A program made the position numbers and the translations under genes. The notes beneath the pieces are model-generated. The model searched no databases. It was given only the letters and a program-made list of their open reading frames with translations, and was not told the origin of the DNA. A stretch of DNA of 64,000 nt from Anaerolineales bacterium (GTDB lineage: Bacteria; Chloroflexota; Anaerolineae; Anaerolineales; Villigracilaceae), in NCBI GenBank assembly GCA_014860805.1, contig JACZJB010000267.1:34062-98061 (forward strand). The letters run 5' to 3'. Shown one piece after another: positions 7,835-16,707 of this stretch (its first letter is position 1; each line of letters opens with the position of its first letter).

Positions 7835-9090
7835 TGTTTCGCTGGATTTCCCAAAATTACCGCACATTCCTCTGGGCTTTTGCACTGGCAATGGCTGTAT
7901 GGATCTCTGCTGTCACTTCGGCAGACCCTGATGAAACCCGTGCGCTTCCATCACCGGTGCCATTGCAGATCATTGGGCAATCTCCCAACCTGGTATTGAG
8001 CAATGATGTCCCAAAAGAAGTGGAAGTATCCCTGCGGGCACCTCGTTCCGTGTGGAGTTTAATTGAAGCGGACCCCCAACTCGTCCGCGCGATTTTGGAT
8101 CTTTCAGGTTTAAGCTCTGGCGAGCATGAGGCTGAGTTACAGATACAGGTCAATGCGCGGCCGGTACAAATTGAGGCGGTTGCGCCGCGCTTGGTCAAGT
8201 TCTCTTTGGAGCCGCTCGTTTCCAAAACCTTTGATGTGGACCTAAGCCTGTCTGGAGAAGCCGCCGTTGGATACGAGGTTGGCGAGAGCAGCCTCGAGCC
8301 TGTACAAGTTGTCGTGTCCGGCGCCCAGTCTCAGGTCGAGCAGGTGACGCGTACGCGGATTTCCGTTAACTTGAGCGGCATCCGCGAAAATTTCGATCAG
8401 TCCCTATCGATTGAAGTATTAAATGATAGAGGTCAAAAAGTAAACGGAGTTTCTGTCTCTCCTGAAACCGTCCATGTAATCTTACCTGTCAGTCAGCGAG
8501 GCGGGTATCGTGATGTGGCGGTAAAGGTGACAATTATTGGGCGCGTAGCAAGCGGGTATCGTCTTACGGATCTCTCCGTCTTTCCGCCTGTTGTAACTAT
8601 TTTTTCGACAGATGCGCAACTCATCAACGATCTGCCGGGAGTGGTGGAAACCCAGCCATTGGATCTGCAAAATGCGCAGGATGACATCAACACAAGGCTT
8701 TCGATTAATTTACCAGAAGGTGTATCCATTATTGGCGAGCAGACAGTTTTGATACAAGCCGGAATCTCCCCCATTGAAAGTAGTGTTACACTGGCAGGAG
8801 AAAAAATCGAAATTATTGGCCTTGAAAGCGGTTTGACCGCTACGGTATCTCCCACAACAGTGGATGTGATCCTCTCCGGGCCGCTTTCTCTGCTGGATAC
8901 ACTAACCCGCCAGGGCGTACGTGCCACTGTGGATCTGACGGGACTGCCCGCAGGGACGTATCAAATCACCCCCAACGTGGAGATTTTTATCGCAAATATA
9001 ATTGTCGAGTCGATCCTGCCCAATAAAGTGGAGGTGATCATTACTCCCATTCGGTCGATCGTCACGCCTACGCCGACTCCCACGCCATAG
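7834..9090 (+). CDS. cdaR: CdaR-like YbbR-domain protein
   Basis: A 418-residue protein with one N-terminal membrane helix (about residues 11-29) and an extracytoplasmic part made of four YbbR repeats, each about 85 residues and marked by patterns such as VEVSLRAPRSVW, VVVSGAQSQVEQV and VDVILSGPLSLLD. CdaR proteins bind and modulate CdaA. The repeats are followed by a short Thr-Pro tail (VTPTPTPTP). The coupled start with cdaA indicates cotranslation. Confidence 0.9.
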   Translation: MFRWISQNYRTFLWAFALAMAVWISAVTSADPDETRALPSPVPLQIIGQSPNLVLSNDVPKEVEVSLRAPRSVWSLIEADPQLVRAILDLSGLSSGEHEAELQIQVNARPVQIEAVAPRLVKFSLEPLVSKTFDVDLSLSGEAAVGYEVGESSLEPVQVVVSGAQSQVEQVTRTRISVNLSGIRENFDQSLSIEVLNDRGQKVNGVSVSPETVHVILPVSQRGGYRDVAVKVTIIGRVASGYRLTDLSVFPPVVTIFSTDAQLINDLPGVVETQPLDLQNAQDDINTRLSINLPEGVSIIGEQTVLIQAGISPIESSVTLAGEKIEIIGLESGLTATVSPTTVDVILSGPLSLLDTLTRQGVRATVDLTGLPAGTYQITPNVEIFIANIIVESILPNKVEVIITPIRSIVTPTPTPTP

Positions 9091-9116
9091 GAAAGAAACT
9101 GGAAAAATAAATTTTT

Positions 9117-10481
9117 ATGAAACCTGTTGTAGCATTAGTTGGCAGACCCAACGTCGGCAAATCGACATTATTTAATCGTTTGGCCGGTGAACGGCTTGCC
9201 ATTGTGGACGATACCCCCGGCACGACACGTGACCGTCTATTCGGTGAAGCGGAATGGAACGGACGCGCTTTCAGCATTGTGGACACCGGCGGCATTGACC
9301 CGACCCACGGCGGAAAAACCCCGCTTTCTACCGGTTCGATCGACTTCATCGAAGATATTCGCAGGCAGGCACAAGTCGCCATTCAGGAAGCGGACGCGGT
9401 TCTCTTTGTCAACGACGGGGAGACTGGAGTCACAGAACCTGACCGTGAAGTGGCGACCATCCTGCGCCGTTCGCAAAAAAAATTGCCAGACGGAACTTTC
9501 TGGCCGCCAATTTTTTTGGTGGTCAACAAATGCGAATCAAGGGAACGGCGGGAACAAGCTTCCGAGTTCTATGAACTTGGGCTTGGAGAGCCTTTCGCCA
9601 TTTCGGCCATTCATGGAACCAGCACAGGCGATCTGCTTGATGCGCTCGTAGCTTCCTTCCCCGAACAAAAAGAGGATGAGGTAGATGACAGCATTAAGAT
9701 CGCATTGGTCGGTAAGCCGAATGCGGGAAAGTCAAGTTTGTTGAACAAATTGGTCGGTGAAGAACGTGTTATTGTCAGCCCGATTGCCGGGACAACGCGC
9801 GATTCCATCGACACAAAATTTGATTTTGATGGAGTTGAAGTCACGCTGATCGATACGGCCGGCATCCGTCGGCGCGGAAAGATCGAACACGGCGTGGAAC
9901 AATACAGCGTGCTGCGTTCCTTCAAATCCATTGAACGCGCAGATGTCGCCCTGTTGATGATCGATGCAACCACGGGAATCACGGCGCAGGACGCGCACAT
10001 TGCAGGCTTTATTCTCGATGAATGGAAATCCTGCGTGGTGTTGGTCAACAAATGGGATGCCATCGAAAAAGATGGCGAGACCATGGACGCCTATACCGCA
10101 AAGATTCGCAACGATCTTAATTTTATGGATTATGTACCGATTTTGTATATTTCCGCCAAAACAGGTCAACGCGTGGAACAGGTGATGCCAATGGCGTTGC
10201 GTGTCCAGGAAGAACGTCTCGCACGGCTGACAACATCTACGATCAACGAGATCATCCACAAGGCGCAGGATGCGCATCCGCACCCATCGCATGCGGGGCG
10301 CGCCCTTAAGATGTATTATGGCACCCAAGTCCGCAGTGACCCGCCGACTTTTATGATCTATGTCAACGAGCCCAAGCTGATGCACTTCTCTTATTTACGC
10401 TATCTTGAGAATCAGATTCGCGCGGAATACAACTTCCTCGGCACTCCCATTCGCATCGTCACCAAGGGACGCAGGGAATAA
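9117..10481 (+). CDS. der: Ribosome-biogenesis GTPase Der (EngA)
   Basis: A 454-residue protein with the Der hallmark of two tandem GTPase domains. The first has GRPNVGKS at residues 9-16, DTGG and NKCE; the second has GKPNAGKSS near 200, DTAGIRRRG and NKWD. The C-terminal KH-like domain ends with PIRIVTKGRRE. It acts in maturation of the large ribosomal subunit. The NKCE in place of NKxD in the first domain is a mild deviation. It ends at a clear terminator. Confidence 0.95.
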   Translation: MKPVVALVGRPNVGKSTLFNRLAGERLAIVDDTPGTTRDRLFGEAEWNGRAFSIVDTGGIDPTHGGKTPLSTGSIDFIEDIRRQAQVAIQEADAVLFVNDGETGVTEPDREVATILRRSQKKLPDGTFWPPIFLVVNKCESRERREQASEFYELGLGEPFAISAIHGTSTGDLLDALVASFPEQKEDEVDDSIKIALVGKPNAGKSSLLNKLVGEERVIVSPIAGTTRDSIDTKFDFDGVEVTLIDTAGIRRRGKIEHGVEQYSVLRSFKSIERADVALLMIDATTGITAQDAHIAGFILDEWKSCVVLVNKWDAIEKDGETMDAYTAKIRNDLNFMDYVPILYISAKTGQRVEQVMPMALRVQEERLARLTTSTINEIIHKAQDAHPHPSHAGRALKMYYGTQVRSDPPTFMIYVNEPKLMHFSYLRYLENQIRAEYNFLGTPIRIVTKGRRE

Positions 10482-10486
10482 CGCTA

Positions 10487-10521
10487 GAGCCTAAAGGTTT
10501 TAAAAACCTTTAGGCTCTTTT
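10487..10521 (+). terminator. der terminator
   Basis: A perfect 13-bp stem, GAGCCTAAAGGTT with AACCTTTAGGCTC, a 5-nt loop and a short T run. Confidence 0.88.
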
Positions 10522-10535
10522 CAAAAAGCAAACAC

Positions 10536-10919
10536 ATGAACAAGAAAACCATTCTCATCATCGGCGACATCGTCTCCCTTGTCCTTCTCACTGTTATCGG
10601 CTTTGCCACACATGGCGAAACCGGCGCATCCTTTATCCCGCGTATGGGAGCTACTTTCCTCCCAATGCTGTTCAGCTGGTTCATACTCACCCCCTGGTTT
10701 GGGTTATTTGACGAACAAGTTGTTGAAGATCCAGGAAATCTTTGGCGCATCATTCCAGCCATGCTTTTCATTGCTCCATTGGCAGCCACGCTTCGAGCCG
10801 CCTGGTTGGGAGCGGCGATGCTGCCCCTCTTCCCACTTATTCTTGGCGGAAGCAATGCGCTTGGGATGATGGCATGGAGGTGGCTCTATGTTTTCATTGC
10901 AAGGCGTTTTGCAAAATAA
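10536..10919 (+). CDS. DUF3054 family membrane protein
   Basis: A 127-residue protein with four hydrophobic segments, beginning with DIVSLVLLTVIGFATHGE, which with the later TLRAAWLG and GMMAWRWLY is typical of DUF3054. The family's function is unknown. It starts 15 nt after the der terminator and has no strong Shine-Dalgarno site. Confidence 0.75.
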   Translation: MNKKTILIIGDIVSLVLLTVIGFATHGETGASFIPRMGATFLPMLFSWFILTPWFGLFDEQVVEDPGNLWRIIPAMLFIAPLAATLRAAWLGAAMLPLFPLILGGSNALGMMAWRWLYVFIARRFAK

Positions 10920-10952
10920 CTTCCAAACATTTAGCGGGTAAAATAGAAACTT

Positions 10953-11561
10953 ATGGACGAAACCTCACTTATCCAATCTGCACAAAAAGGCGATCTTGAC
11001 GCGTTCAACACTTTGATCCTGCACTATCAGGATACCGTGTTCAATACCGCCCTGCGCATTCTCGGTGATGATGACATGGCAGAAGATGCGGCACAGGAAG
11101 CATTCATCTCCGCCTTCCGCAGCATTTCTTCTTTTCGCGGCGGCTCTTTCAAAGCGTGGATCATGCGTACCGTCACAAACGCCTGCTACGATGAATTGCG
11201 CCGACAAAAGCGGCGCCCCACCACCCCGCTTGAACCTGAAACCAGCGACGGGGAGGAAATGGATTCTCCCAAGTGGATGGCAGACCCCAACATGACGCCA
11301 TCTGAAAAATCTGAAGCGGATGAACTTGAACATGCCATCCAGCATTGCCTGGAAGCACTGCCCACAGATTTCCGCACGGTGGTTGTGCTGGCAGATATTC
11401 AAGGCATGGATTACACCGAAGTGGCAGCTGCATCCAAAGTCCCGCTTGGCACCATCAAGAGTCGTCTTGCACGCGCGCGTTTGCGTCTGCGTGAATGTCT
11501 GCGCGGCTTCGAGGAACTTTTGCCCGCTTCATTTCGTCTTGAAGGGGAGAATACTCTATGA
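10953..11561 (+). CDS. ECF-type RNA polymerase sigma factor
   Basis: A 202-residue sigma-70 family factor of the extracytoplasmic-function group. Region 2 covers about residues 20-90 (DMAEDAAQEAFISAFRSI, then a basic YDELRRQKRR end) and region 4 about 130-185 (FRTVVVLADIQGMDYTEVA, GTIKSRLARARLRLR). Its last four bases overlap the start of the putative anti-sigma gene. The ATG lies 8 nt after a TAAAAT and lacks a ribosome site, so the mRNA may be leaderless. Confidence 0.92.
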   Translation: MDETSLIQSAQKGDLDAFNTLILHYQDTVFNTALRILGDDDMAEDAAQEAFISAFRSISSFRGGSFKAWIMRTVTNACYDELRRQKRRPTTPLEPETSDGEEMDSPKWMADPNMTPSEKSEADELEHAIQHCLEALPTDFRTVVVLADIQGMDYTEVAAASKVPLGTIKSRLARARLRLRECLRGFEELLPASFRLEGENTL

Positions 11562-12244
11562 AAAATTTCCGCGAGATCGAACTCCTCTCATCCTATCTGG
11601 ATGAACAACTCAACGCATCAGAGTCAAAGCGATTGGAAACCCGCATCGCTGCCGACCCTGAGCTTGCTTCTGTTTTAAAAGACCTTCGCGACACCCGCGG
11701 CATTCTCCGCAAACTGCCAGCCCGCAAAGCTCCACGTAATTTCACACTGACCCGTCAAATGGTTGGACTCAAACCGCCATTGCCCCGAGCGTACCCAGTC
11801 TTTAAATTCTCAACAGCTTTTGCCGCCATACTGCTCGTGCTGACATTTGCCGCCAACTCAATTGTTCCGCGGATAGGAATGGGAGCAGCCGCTCCTGCAT
11901 ACGGGTATGGAATGGGTGGCGGAGGTGGAGATGGCACAGCAATGCAAGAAGCCGCAACCGAGGCTCCTGCAGCGGCAGAAATGTTTGTAGCAACTGAGGC
12001 TCCGTCGGCAGATGCGCCATTTGCTGAAATGCAGCCAGCTCCATCCACAGACAATGGGACTCTCCGCGAGGGGGAACAAGCGCCCAAGGATGTTGCACCT
12101 GAATCAGCATTGCAAAATCAGGCTCCAGCGCAGAATGAGGCGCCGATCCCTTTCACGTGGCAAATCATTTTGCTGGCGGTCATCCTGTTGAGCGGATTGG
12201 CAATGTGGATCATCCAAAAATCTGCTTCACGCAAATGGCAATGA
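11558..12244 (+). CDS. Putative transmembrane anti-sigma factor
   Basis: A 228-residue protein translated from an ATGA overlap with the sigma gene. The N-terminal 45 residues (LLSSYLDEQLNASESKRLE, then AADPELASVL) resemble the anti-sigma domain that binds ECF factors, but the usual His and two Cys of the zinc motif are missing. A membrane helix at about 86-106 is followed by a Gly-rich and Ala/Pro/Glu-rich segment and then a second helix near the C-terminus (about 201-221). Function is inferred from position and from the N-terminal pattern. Confidence 0.75.
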   Translation: MKNFREIELLSSYLDEQLNASESKRLETRIAADPELASVLKDLRDTRGILRKLPARKAPRNFTLTRQMVGLKPPLPRAYPVFKFSTAFAAILLVLTFAANSIVPRIGMGAAAPAYGYGMGGGGGDGTAMQEAATEAPAAAEMFVATEAPSADAPFAEMQPAPSTDNGTLREGEQAPKDVAPESALQNQAPAQNEAPIPFTWQIILLAVILLSGLAMWIIQKSASRKWQ

Positions 12245-12251
12245 TCTGCAA

Positions 12252-12740
12252 ATGGCTCATCACAGTTCGATAAAATATTGCCCGCGCTGCGGCGCAGAGG
12301 TTGTGTACGAAGACAAATTCGGCATGCTGCGCCCGGTCTGTCCGCAATGCCGTTGGATCCATTTTCAAGACCCAAAAGTAGCTGCGGCTGTTCTCGTTGA
12401 AGAGGGCAGCCGTGTGTTGCTTGTGAGGAGAGTTAACGAGCCGTTTCGCGGGTTGTGGACGTTGCCTGCGGGATTCGTCAACGGCGGCGAAGACCCTGCC
12501 GAAGCGGCGGCCCGTGAATGTTTTGAAGAAACAGGTTTGAGCGTTCACGTGATGCAGGTGCTGGATGTAATCTCCGGGCGCGAGCACGAGCGCGGCGCAG
12601 ATTTCATCATTGTTTACGCTGCGGAAGTGCTTAGCGGCGAACTGACTCCAGCGGATGATGCAGATGCGGCGGAGTGGTTTGAAAGAAACAATTTACCGCC
12701 TCTGGCTTTCAAGGCAACACAAAAAGTTTTGCTTAAATAA
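12252..12740 (+). CDS. Nudix hydrolase with zinc ribbon
   Basis: A 162-residue protein. A four-cysteine zinc ribbon (C10, C13, C30, C33) precedes a Nudix domain whose box is complete: G74, E80, R88-E89, E92-E93 and G95. The arrangement resembles NAD-pyrophosphatase-like Nudix proteins, but the domain is shorter than full NudC. The substrate is unknown. It starts 8 nt after the anti-sigma gene, so it may share its transcript. Confidence 0.88.
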   Translation: MAHHSSIKYCPRCGAEVVYEDKFGMLRPVCPQCRWIHFQDPKVAAAVLVEEGSRVLLVRRVNEPFRGLWTLPAGFVNGGEDPAEAAARECFEETGLSVHVMQVLDVISGREHERGADFIIVYAAEVLSGELTPADDADAAEWFERNNLPPLAFKATQKVLLK

Positions 12741-12772
12741 AAAGGACTTCGGAAAATTCCGAAGTCCTTTTT
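12739..12772. terminator. Bidirectional terminator
   Basis: A 16-bp perfect stem with AGGACTTCGGAA and TTCCGAAGTCCT around AA, flanked by A's and T's. It separates the convergent Nudix and clostripain-like genes. Confidence 0.92.
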
Positions 12773-12778
12773 ATAAAA

Positions 12779-14914
12779 CTAGCGTCCAAATTGGTAATTA
12801 AAGAACTCGTAGCTTTCCTTGATGTTGTTGTCAAAGTCAACCGCATAGAAACCGACAGCGTAATCGCCATCTACAAGGTAGCGGGACTCAAACCAGAAAC
12901 CCTGCTCGCCATATGTGAAGACGACGCCCCCCAGTGAATAATCATAATAGGTTTCGTTGTTCTCATCAAAATAATAGGATTTGACGTAATCTTCGAACTG
13001 GTCACCAATTTGCGGTGTGACGGCAACCGCAGTGGCAACGCCATCCCCATCGGGGTCGGGCAGGGCATAGACTTGCAGTAAGTTGCCATCAGGGTCAAAG
13101 AGAAGTTTGGCATTCACAGGAGAACCGTTCAAAGGAGTGTATTGCCCGTACAACGAGTATGTTGAAATACCCGATTCGCTCAAGTATTCATCCGGTTGGA
13201 ACAAGGCAAATTCTTCATGCACGCCATCTTTGAGCACCCAAAGGCTCGGAGTCCATTCATAGCTGACTTGAATCGGGCTGGGACCATAATCAGGCATGTT
13301 GACACCGCCCACTGTGGTTGTGTTTTCAGCAAAATAGTAGAAAGTATCACCCACCCAATAGGCATTCGCATCCGGGTTATAAAAGTAGAGAATAAAGTAA
13401 ATGTAAGCCACGTCGCCAGTCACAGTGGTGGAAAGCGTAAGCGTCTCATCACCCACAATGGCAGTATCGGAGAGTTGAACAGGGGCAATGCTGAACTCCG
13501 ATGCACCGGGAGCAACTATCGGGTTGGCGCGATTCGGCTCGAAGGCTTGTCCTGACTGTGGGACAAATGCCTGTCCGGTATAGTGGAATGCCAAAAATTC
13601 ATCCCACGAGGATTGTTCGAGAAAACGGGCGGCATCGATAGAGTAGCGAAGCGGGGAATTTTCGTTATATTCCGTGAAGACGTAAATATCCGAGATCGGG
13701 AAATGGAATGAAATTCCATACGATCCAGCCATGCTCGTACCATGTTTCTCCGCAACGATTGCACTGCTAATGGCTGTACGTAATTGTTCATTCGCCTGCA
13801 CAATGGCGGGATCATTGGTGGTCGCCATGATCTCCGCAAAATTAACCAAATCAATAAATGGAGAAGGCAGGCGCTCGTCGAACACAGAATAGTAACTTCG
13901 CGTGTATTGACGTCCCTGCGCCACCCATTGCTGGTCAACTGCCGCCAGAGTAGCGATAAATTGGTTCATCGCGTTGATAACATCCGGCATACGGGCGCTA
14001 TCGATTGCGCTCAAGGTGGTGTCTGCTTCAAATTCAGCAATTTCAGTGGAAGAACGAGATAAGGTAAGCAACGTATCTTCAACGATGTAGGTTGAAACAA
14101 TGTATTGTGATAATTCCCGTCCACTGGCGGAGGGGTTCTGAGCAAGCCGTTGCAGCCAGCCAGCGTATGCCCAGCCTGTTGCAGGCTCCACTTCTTGGGA
14201 GGCGATCATATAGTTTGCATACGGATAAAGGGAACCAAACACTTCAACCATACCCATCAAACAGGCGTCAAAGCCCAAAACTTCAAATTTCTGCCCGCCC
14301 ATGGATTGTTGAATCTGCGCAACTGAGTTGGTGATTTCAGGAAGTGACAGGGTGTTTCCAGAACTGAGATCCGAGAATCCCATTGCCCAGCCTGCGCCAT
14401 GATCAGACATGATCAACGCATATTTCTTGGCTGGATAATTCCTTATCGCCCAGGTCGCAAAATCAACCAGGGTTTGCGGGTTACCCATATCAGCTTCACC
14501 CACATACTCGACCACCGGGGAATTAATAGCATTTAAATCATTGTCCTGGGTGATCAGGAACCGGCGCGTATCTGACCAGTCGCCATCGCCATTGAACCCT
14601 CCCACGCCACGATCCAACTGGACCACAATATTCATCTGTGAGTTCGAGCCCACCAACTCCATTTCATTGACGTCAAACCAAATATCTCCCTCCAGAATCT
14701 CATCATCGGCATCCCCGTAAATCATGACTGTCCATTCCGGTAAATTGGATGTATCAGCGGGAACGATAACTTCAGAGGGTCCATTCACTTGTGGGGAAAG
14801 TCCCAACAACGTATCGCCAAAAAAATAAAGCCCCGCAACTATGCAACAAACACTCACGAGACAAATGACAATTACCGCAACAAGCACAGGTATGCCAAGT
14901 TTTGTATTCCTCAT
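12779..14914 (-). CDS. Clostripain-like cysteine peptidase (family C11)
   Basis: About 711 residues. A signal anchor (about residues 6-28) is followed by the C11 domain: the opening TVMIYGDADDEIL, the His-bearing SDHGAGWAMGFSD at about 172 and the Cys-bearing FDACLMGM at about 217. The long C-terminal part is beta-rich and without cysteines, probably an extracellular accessory domain. GGAGG sits 5 nt before the ATG at 14914; a TTG 12 nt further upstream lies on this ribosome site and is rejected. It is probably a surface-anchored protease. Clostripain relatives often cleave after Arg, but that is not shown here. Confidence 0.88.
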   Translation of the reverse strand: MRNTKLGIPVLVAVIVICLVSVCCIVAGLYFFGDTLLGLSPQVNGPSEVIVPADTSNLPEWTVMIYGDADDEILEGDIWFDVNEMELVGSNSQMNIVVQLDRGVGGFNGDGDWSDTRRFLITQDNDLNAINSPVVEYVGEADMGNPQTLVDFATWAIRNYPAKKYALIMSDHGAGWAMGFSDLSSGNTLSLPEITNSVAQIQQSMGGQKFEVLGFDACLMGMVEVFGSLYPYANYMIASQEVEPATGWAYAGWLQRLAQNPSASGRELSQYIVSTYIVEDTLLTLSRSSTEIAEFEADTTLSAIDSARMPDVINAMNQFIATLAAVDQQWVAQGRQYTRSYYSVFDERLPSPFIDLVNFAEIMATTNDPAIVQANEQLRTAISSAIVAEKHGTSMAGSYGISFHFPISDIYVFTEYNENSPLRYSIDAARFLEQSSWDEFLAFHYTGQAFVPQSGQAFEPNRANPIVAPGASEFSIAPVQLSDTAIVGDETLTLSTTVTGDVAYIYFILYFYNPDANAYWVGDTFYYFAENTTTVGGVNMPDYGPSPIQVSYEWTPSLWVLKDGVHEEFALFQPDEYLSESGISTYSLYGQYTPLNGSPVNAKLLFDPDGNLLQVYALPDPDGDGVATAVAVTPQIGDQFEDYVKSYYFDENNETYYDYSLGGVVFTYGEQGFWFESRYLVDGDYAVGFYAVDFDNNIKESYEFFNYQFGR

Positions 14915-15048
14915 CTCTGCCTCCAAACAAGAATATGATGCTCACAACGAAAAAATACGCTTCTCTGACGAATTGGTTTCAACATGATAGCATAGCTGAA
15001 TATGACGTACAAGATAGCCGCATTTTAATTCCATGATACAACGCCCCC

Positions 15049-15071
15049 CAAAAAACGCAATCACCCGATTG
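15049..15071 (-). terminator. Weak terminator after xth
   Basis: On the minus strand, CAATC-GGGT-GATTG is followed within 2 nt by six T's, just after the exonuclease III stop codon. The stem is only 5 bp, so this is tentative. Confidence 0.45.
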
Positions 15072-15076
15072 TTTGA

Positions 15077-15838
15077 TTAATCCAGCAATAATTCAACGGG
15101 ACAATGATCTGACCCCATGACACTATCATGGATGATCACATCCTTTATTCGCGGAACAAGAGCTTCAGAAACTAGGAAATAATCCAAACGCCAGCCAATT
15201 CCCCGTGCACGGGCATTCAGACGGTACGTCCACCAGGTGTACTGGACTTTGTCAGGATACAAGCGGCGGAAAATATCCACAAAGCCGTTGTCCAGAAATT
15301 TCTGCACCCATTCACGTTCTTCAGGCAAAAAGCCGGAAGTCTTTTCATTTGCTTTTGCATTCTTTAAATCGATCGGCATGTGAGAAGTGTTAAAGTCGCC
15401 CGTAATAATGATATCCTCCCCGTTTTTATGAAGTGAGTGACATAATTCCAGCAGATGAGCATAGAATTCAAGTTTATAGTCCACGCGATCCTGTCCGCGC
15501 TGGCCGTTCGGGAAGTAAATGTTGAAGAGGCGCAGACCAGCCCACCGCGTTTGAATGACGCGTCCCTCCACGTCAAAATGCGGCGCATCCATGCCCATCA
15601 CAATCTCATCAGGCTCTTTCTTATAAAAAGTCGCCACACCGCTGTATCCGGGGCGCTTTGCCGCATTCCACACAAAGGGAAGCTTCAACGCAACACGTTG
15701 TTCTTCACTTAATTGTTCCTCCCGCGCCTTCACTTCCTGCAGGCACAAGGCATCCGGCTGTTGAGCAAACGCCCAATCCAACGCGTCTTTTCCAAGTGCG
15801 GCACGAATGCCGTTCACATTCCAGGTAATGATTTTCAT
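15077..15838 (-). CDS. xth: Exodeoxyribonuclease III
   Basis: About 253 residues, the normal length of ExoIII. It is an AP endonuclease and 3'-to-5' exonuclease of base-excision repair. Motifs seen: TWNVNGIRAA at the N-terminus, LCLQEVKA with the metal-binding Glu, GDFNTSHMPIDL with the Asp/Asn pair, TWWTYR, and the terminal SDHCPVEL with the catalytic Asp-His. The start is the ATG at 15838; a TTG two codons earlier is possible. The gene diverges from the receiver-domain gene. Confidence 0.93.
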   Translation of the reverse strand: MKIITWNVNGIRAALGKDALDWAFAQQPDALCLQEVKAREEQLSEEQRVALKLPFVWNAAKRPGYSGVATFYKKEPDEIVMGMDAPHFDVEGRVIQTRWAGLRLFNIYFPNGQRGQDRVDYKLEFYAHLLELCHSLHKNGEDIIITGDFNTSHMPIDLKNAKANEKTSGFLPEEREWVQKFLDNGFVDIFRRLYPDKVQYTWWTYRLNARARGIGWRLDYFLVSEALVPRIKDVIIHDSVMGSDHCPVELLLD

Positions 15839-15891
15839 CTGCAAAGTCCGTTTTTGTTTTATGGTAAACTTGATTTGAAGACAGGAGAATT

Positions 15892-16284
15892 ATGAACAAT
15901 ACAACTGTCAAAAAGATACTTTGTATTGAAGACGAACCCGAAATGATCGATCTGATCCGATTAATTCTTGGACGCCGCGGGTTTGACGTCATCGGCGCAG
16001 CAGGCGGAGTGGAAGGCATCAAAATGGTTCGTGAATTACTCCCGGACCTTGTTCTGCTCGATCTGATGATGCCGGACATGGATGGCTGGGAAGTATACCA
16101 ACAAATGAAAGCCGACACTACCACCCGCGACATCCCTGTCATTGTCGTCACAGCCAAGGCGCAGAACATAGACAAAGTACTCGGCTTGCACATAGCAAAA
16201 GTGGACGACTACATCGCCAAGCCGTTCGGACCGCAAGAGCTGATGGATAGTGTGGAAAAAGTATTCAAACAAAAATCATCCTGA
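15892..16284 (+). CDS. Single-domain response regulator
   Basis: A 130-residue receiver domain with no output domain. The acidic pocket is E13-D14, the phosphoacceptor is Asp57 (LLDLMMPDMDG), and the conserved Lys is in the YIAKPF motif. It would be phosphorylated by a histidine kinase, but none is encoded in the window. The ribosome site CAGGAGA stands upstream of the ATG. Confidence 0.9.
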   Translation: MNNTTVKKILCIEDEPEMIDLIRLILGRRGFDVIGAAGGVEGIKMVRELLPDLVLLDLMMPDMDGWEVYQQMKADTTTRDIPVIVVTAKAQNIDKVLGLHIAKVDDYIAKPFGPQELMDSVEKVFKQKSS

Positions 16285-16300
16285 ACTCAATTTCTTATCC

Positions 16301-16326
16301 TTCGGGCGGCACTCCAGCCGCCCGAA
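16301..16326. terminator. Hairpin after the receiver gene
   Basis: A 9-bp GC-rich stem, TTCGGGCGG with CCGCCCGAA, without a T-tract. It may weaken transcription or stabilise the upstream mRNA end. Confidence 0.5.
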
Positions 16327-16329
16327 TTC

Positions 16330-16707
16330 ATGATACCCATGCCCCAGATCATCATCACCAACCAGACCAAACCGATTGAACAACCCGCGCAAGTGGGCTA
16401 CTGCGACTCATTCCTCTGCAAATTGCGCGGACTCATGTTCAGAAAACGCCTCGCACTTAACGAAGGCCTGCTGCTCGTCGAAAAACGGGATTCGCGTCTC
16501 GACACATCCATCCACATGTTCTTCGTGCCTTTCGATCTTGCCGTATTTTGGATCAACACAGAAATGACCGTTGTGGACAAGGTCATTGCGAAATCCTGGC
16601 ATCCTGCTTATTTTCCCAAGGCAGACGCAAAATTCACATTGGAGATACACCCTGATCGTTTTGGGGATTACGAAATTGGCGACAAGGTTGAATTCAAGAA
16701 TGCATAA
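16330..16707 (+). CDS. DUF192 family protein
   Basis: A 125-residue DUF192 protein. The family markers are RGLMFRKRL, the TSIHMFFVPFDLAVFWI segment and VIAKSWHP. The family is small and beta-rich and its function is unknown. The last eight bases overlap the start of the LysM-M23 gene, so the two are translationally coupled. An internal ATG at 16339 is an alternative start. Confidence 0.82.
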   Translation: MIPMPQIIITNQTKPIEQPAQVGYCDSFLCKLRGLMFRKRLALNEGLLLVEKRDSRLDTSIHMFFVPFDLAVFWINTEMTVVDKVIAKSWHPAYFPKADAKFTLEIHPDRFGDYEIGDKVEFKNA

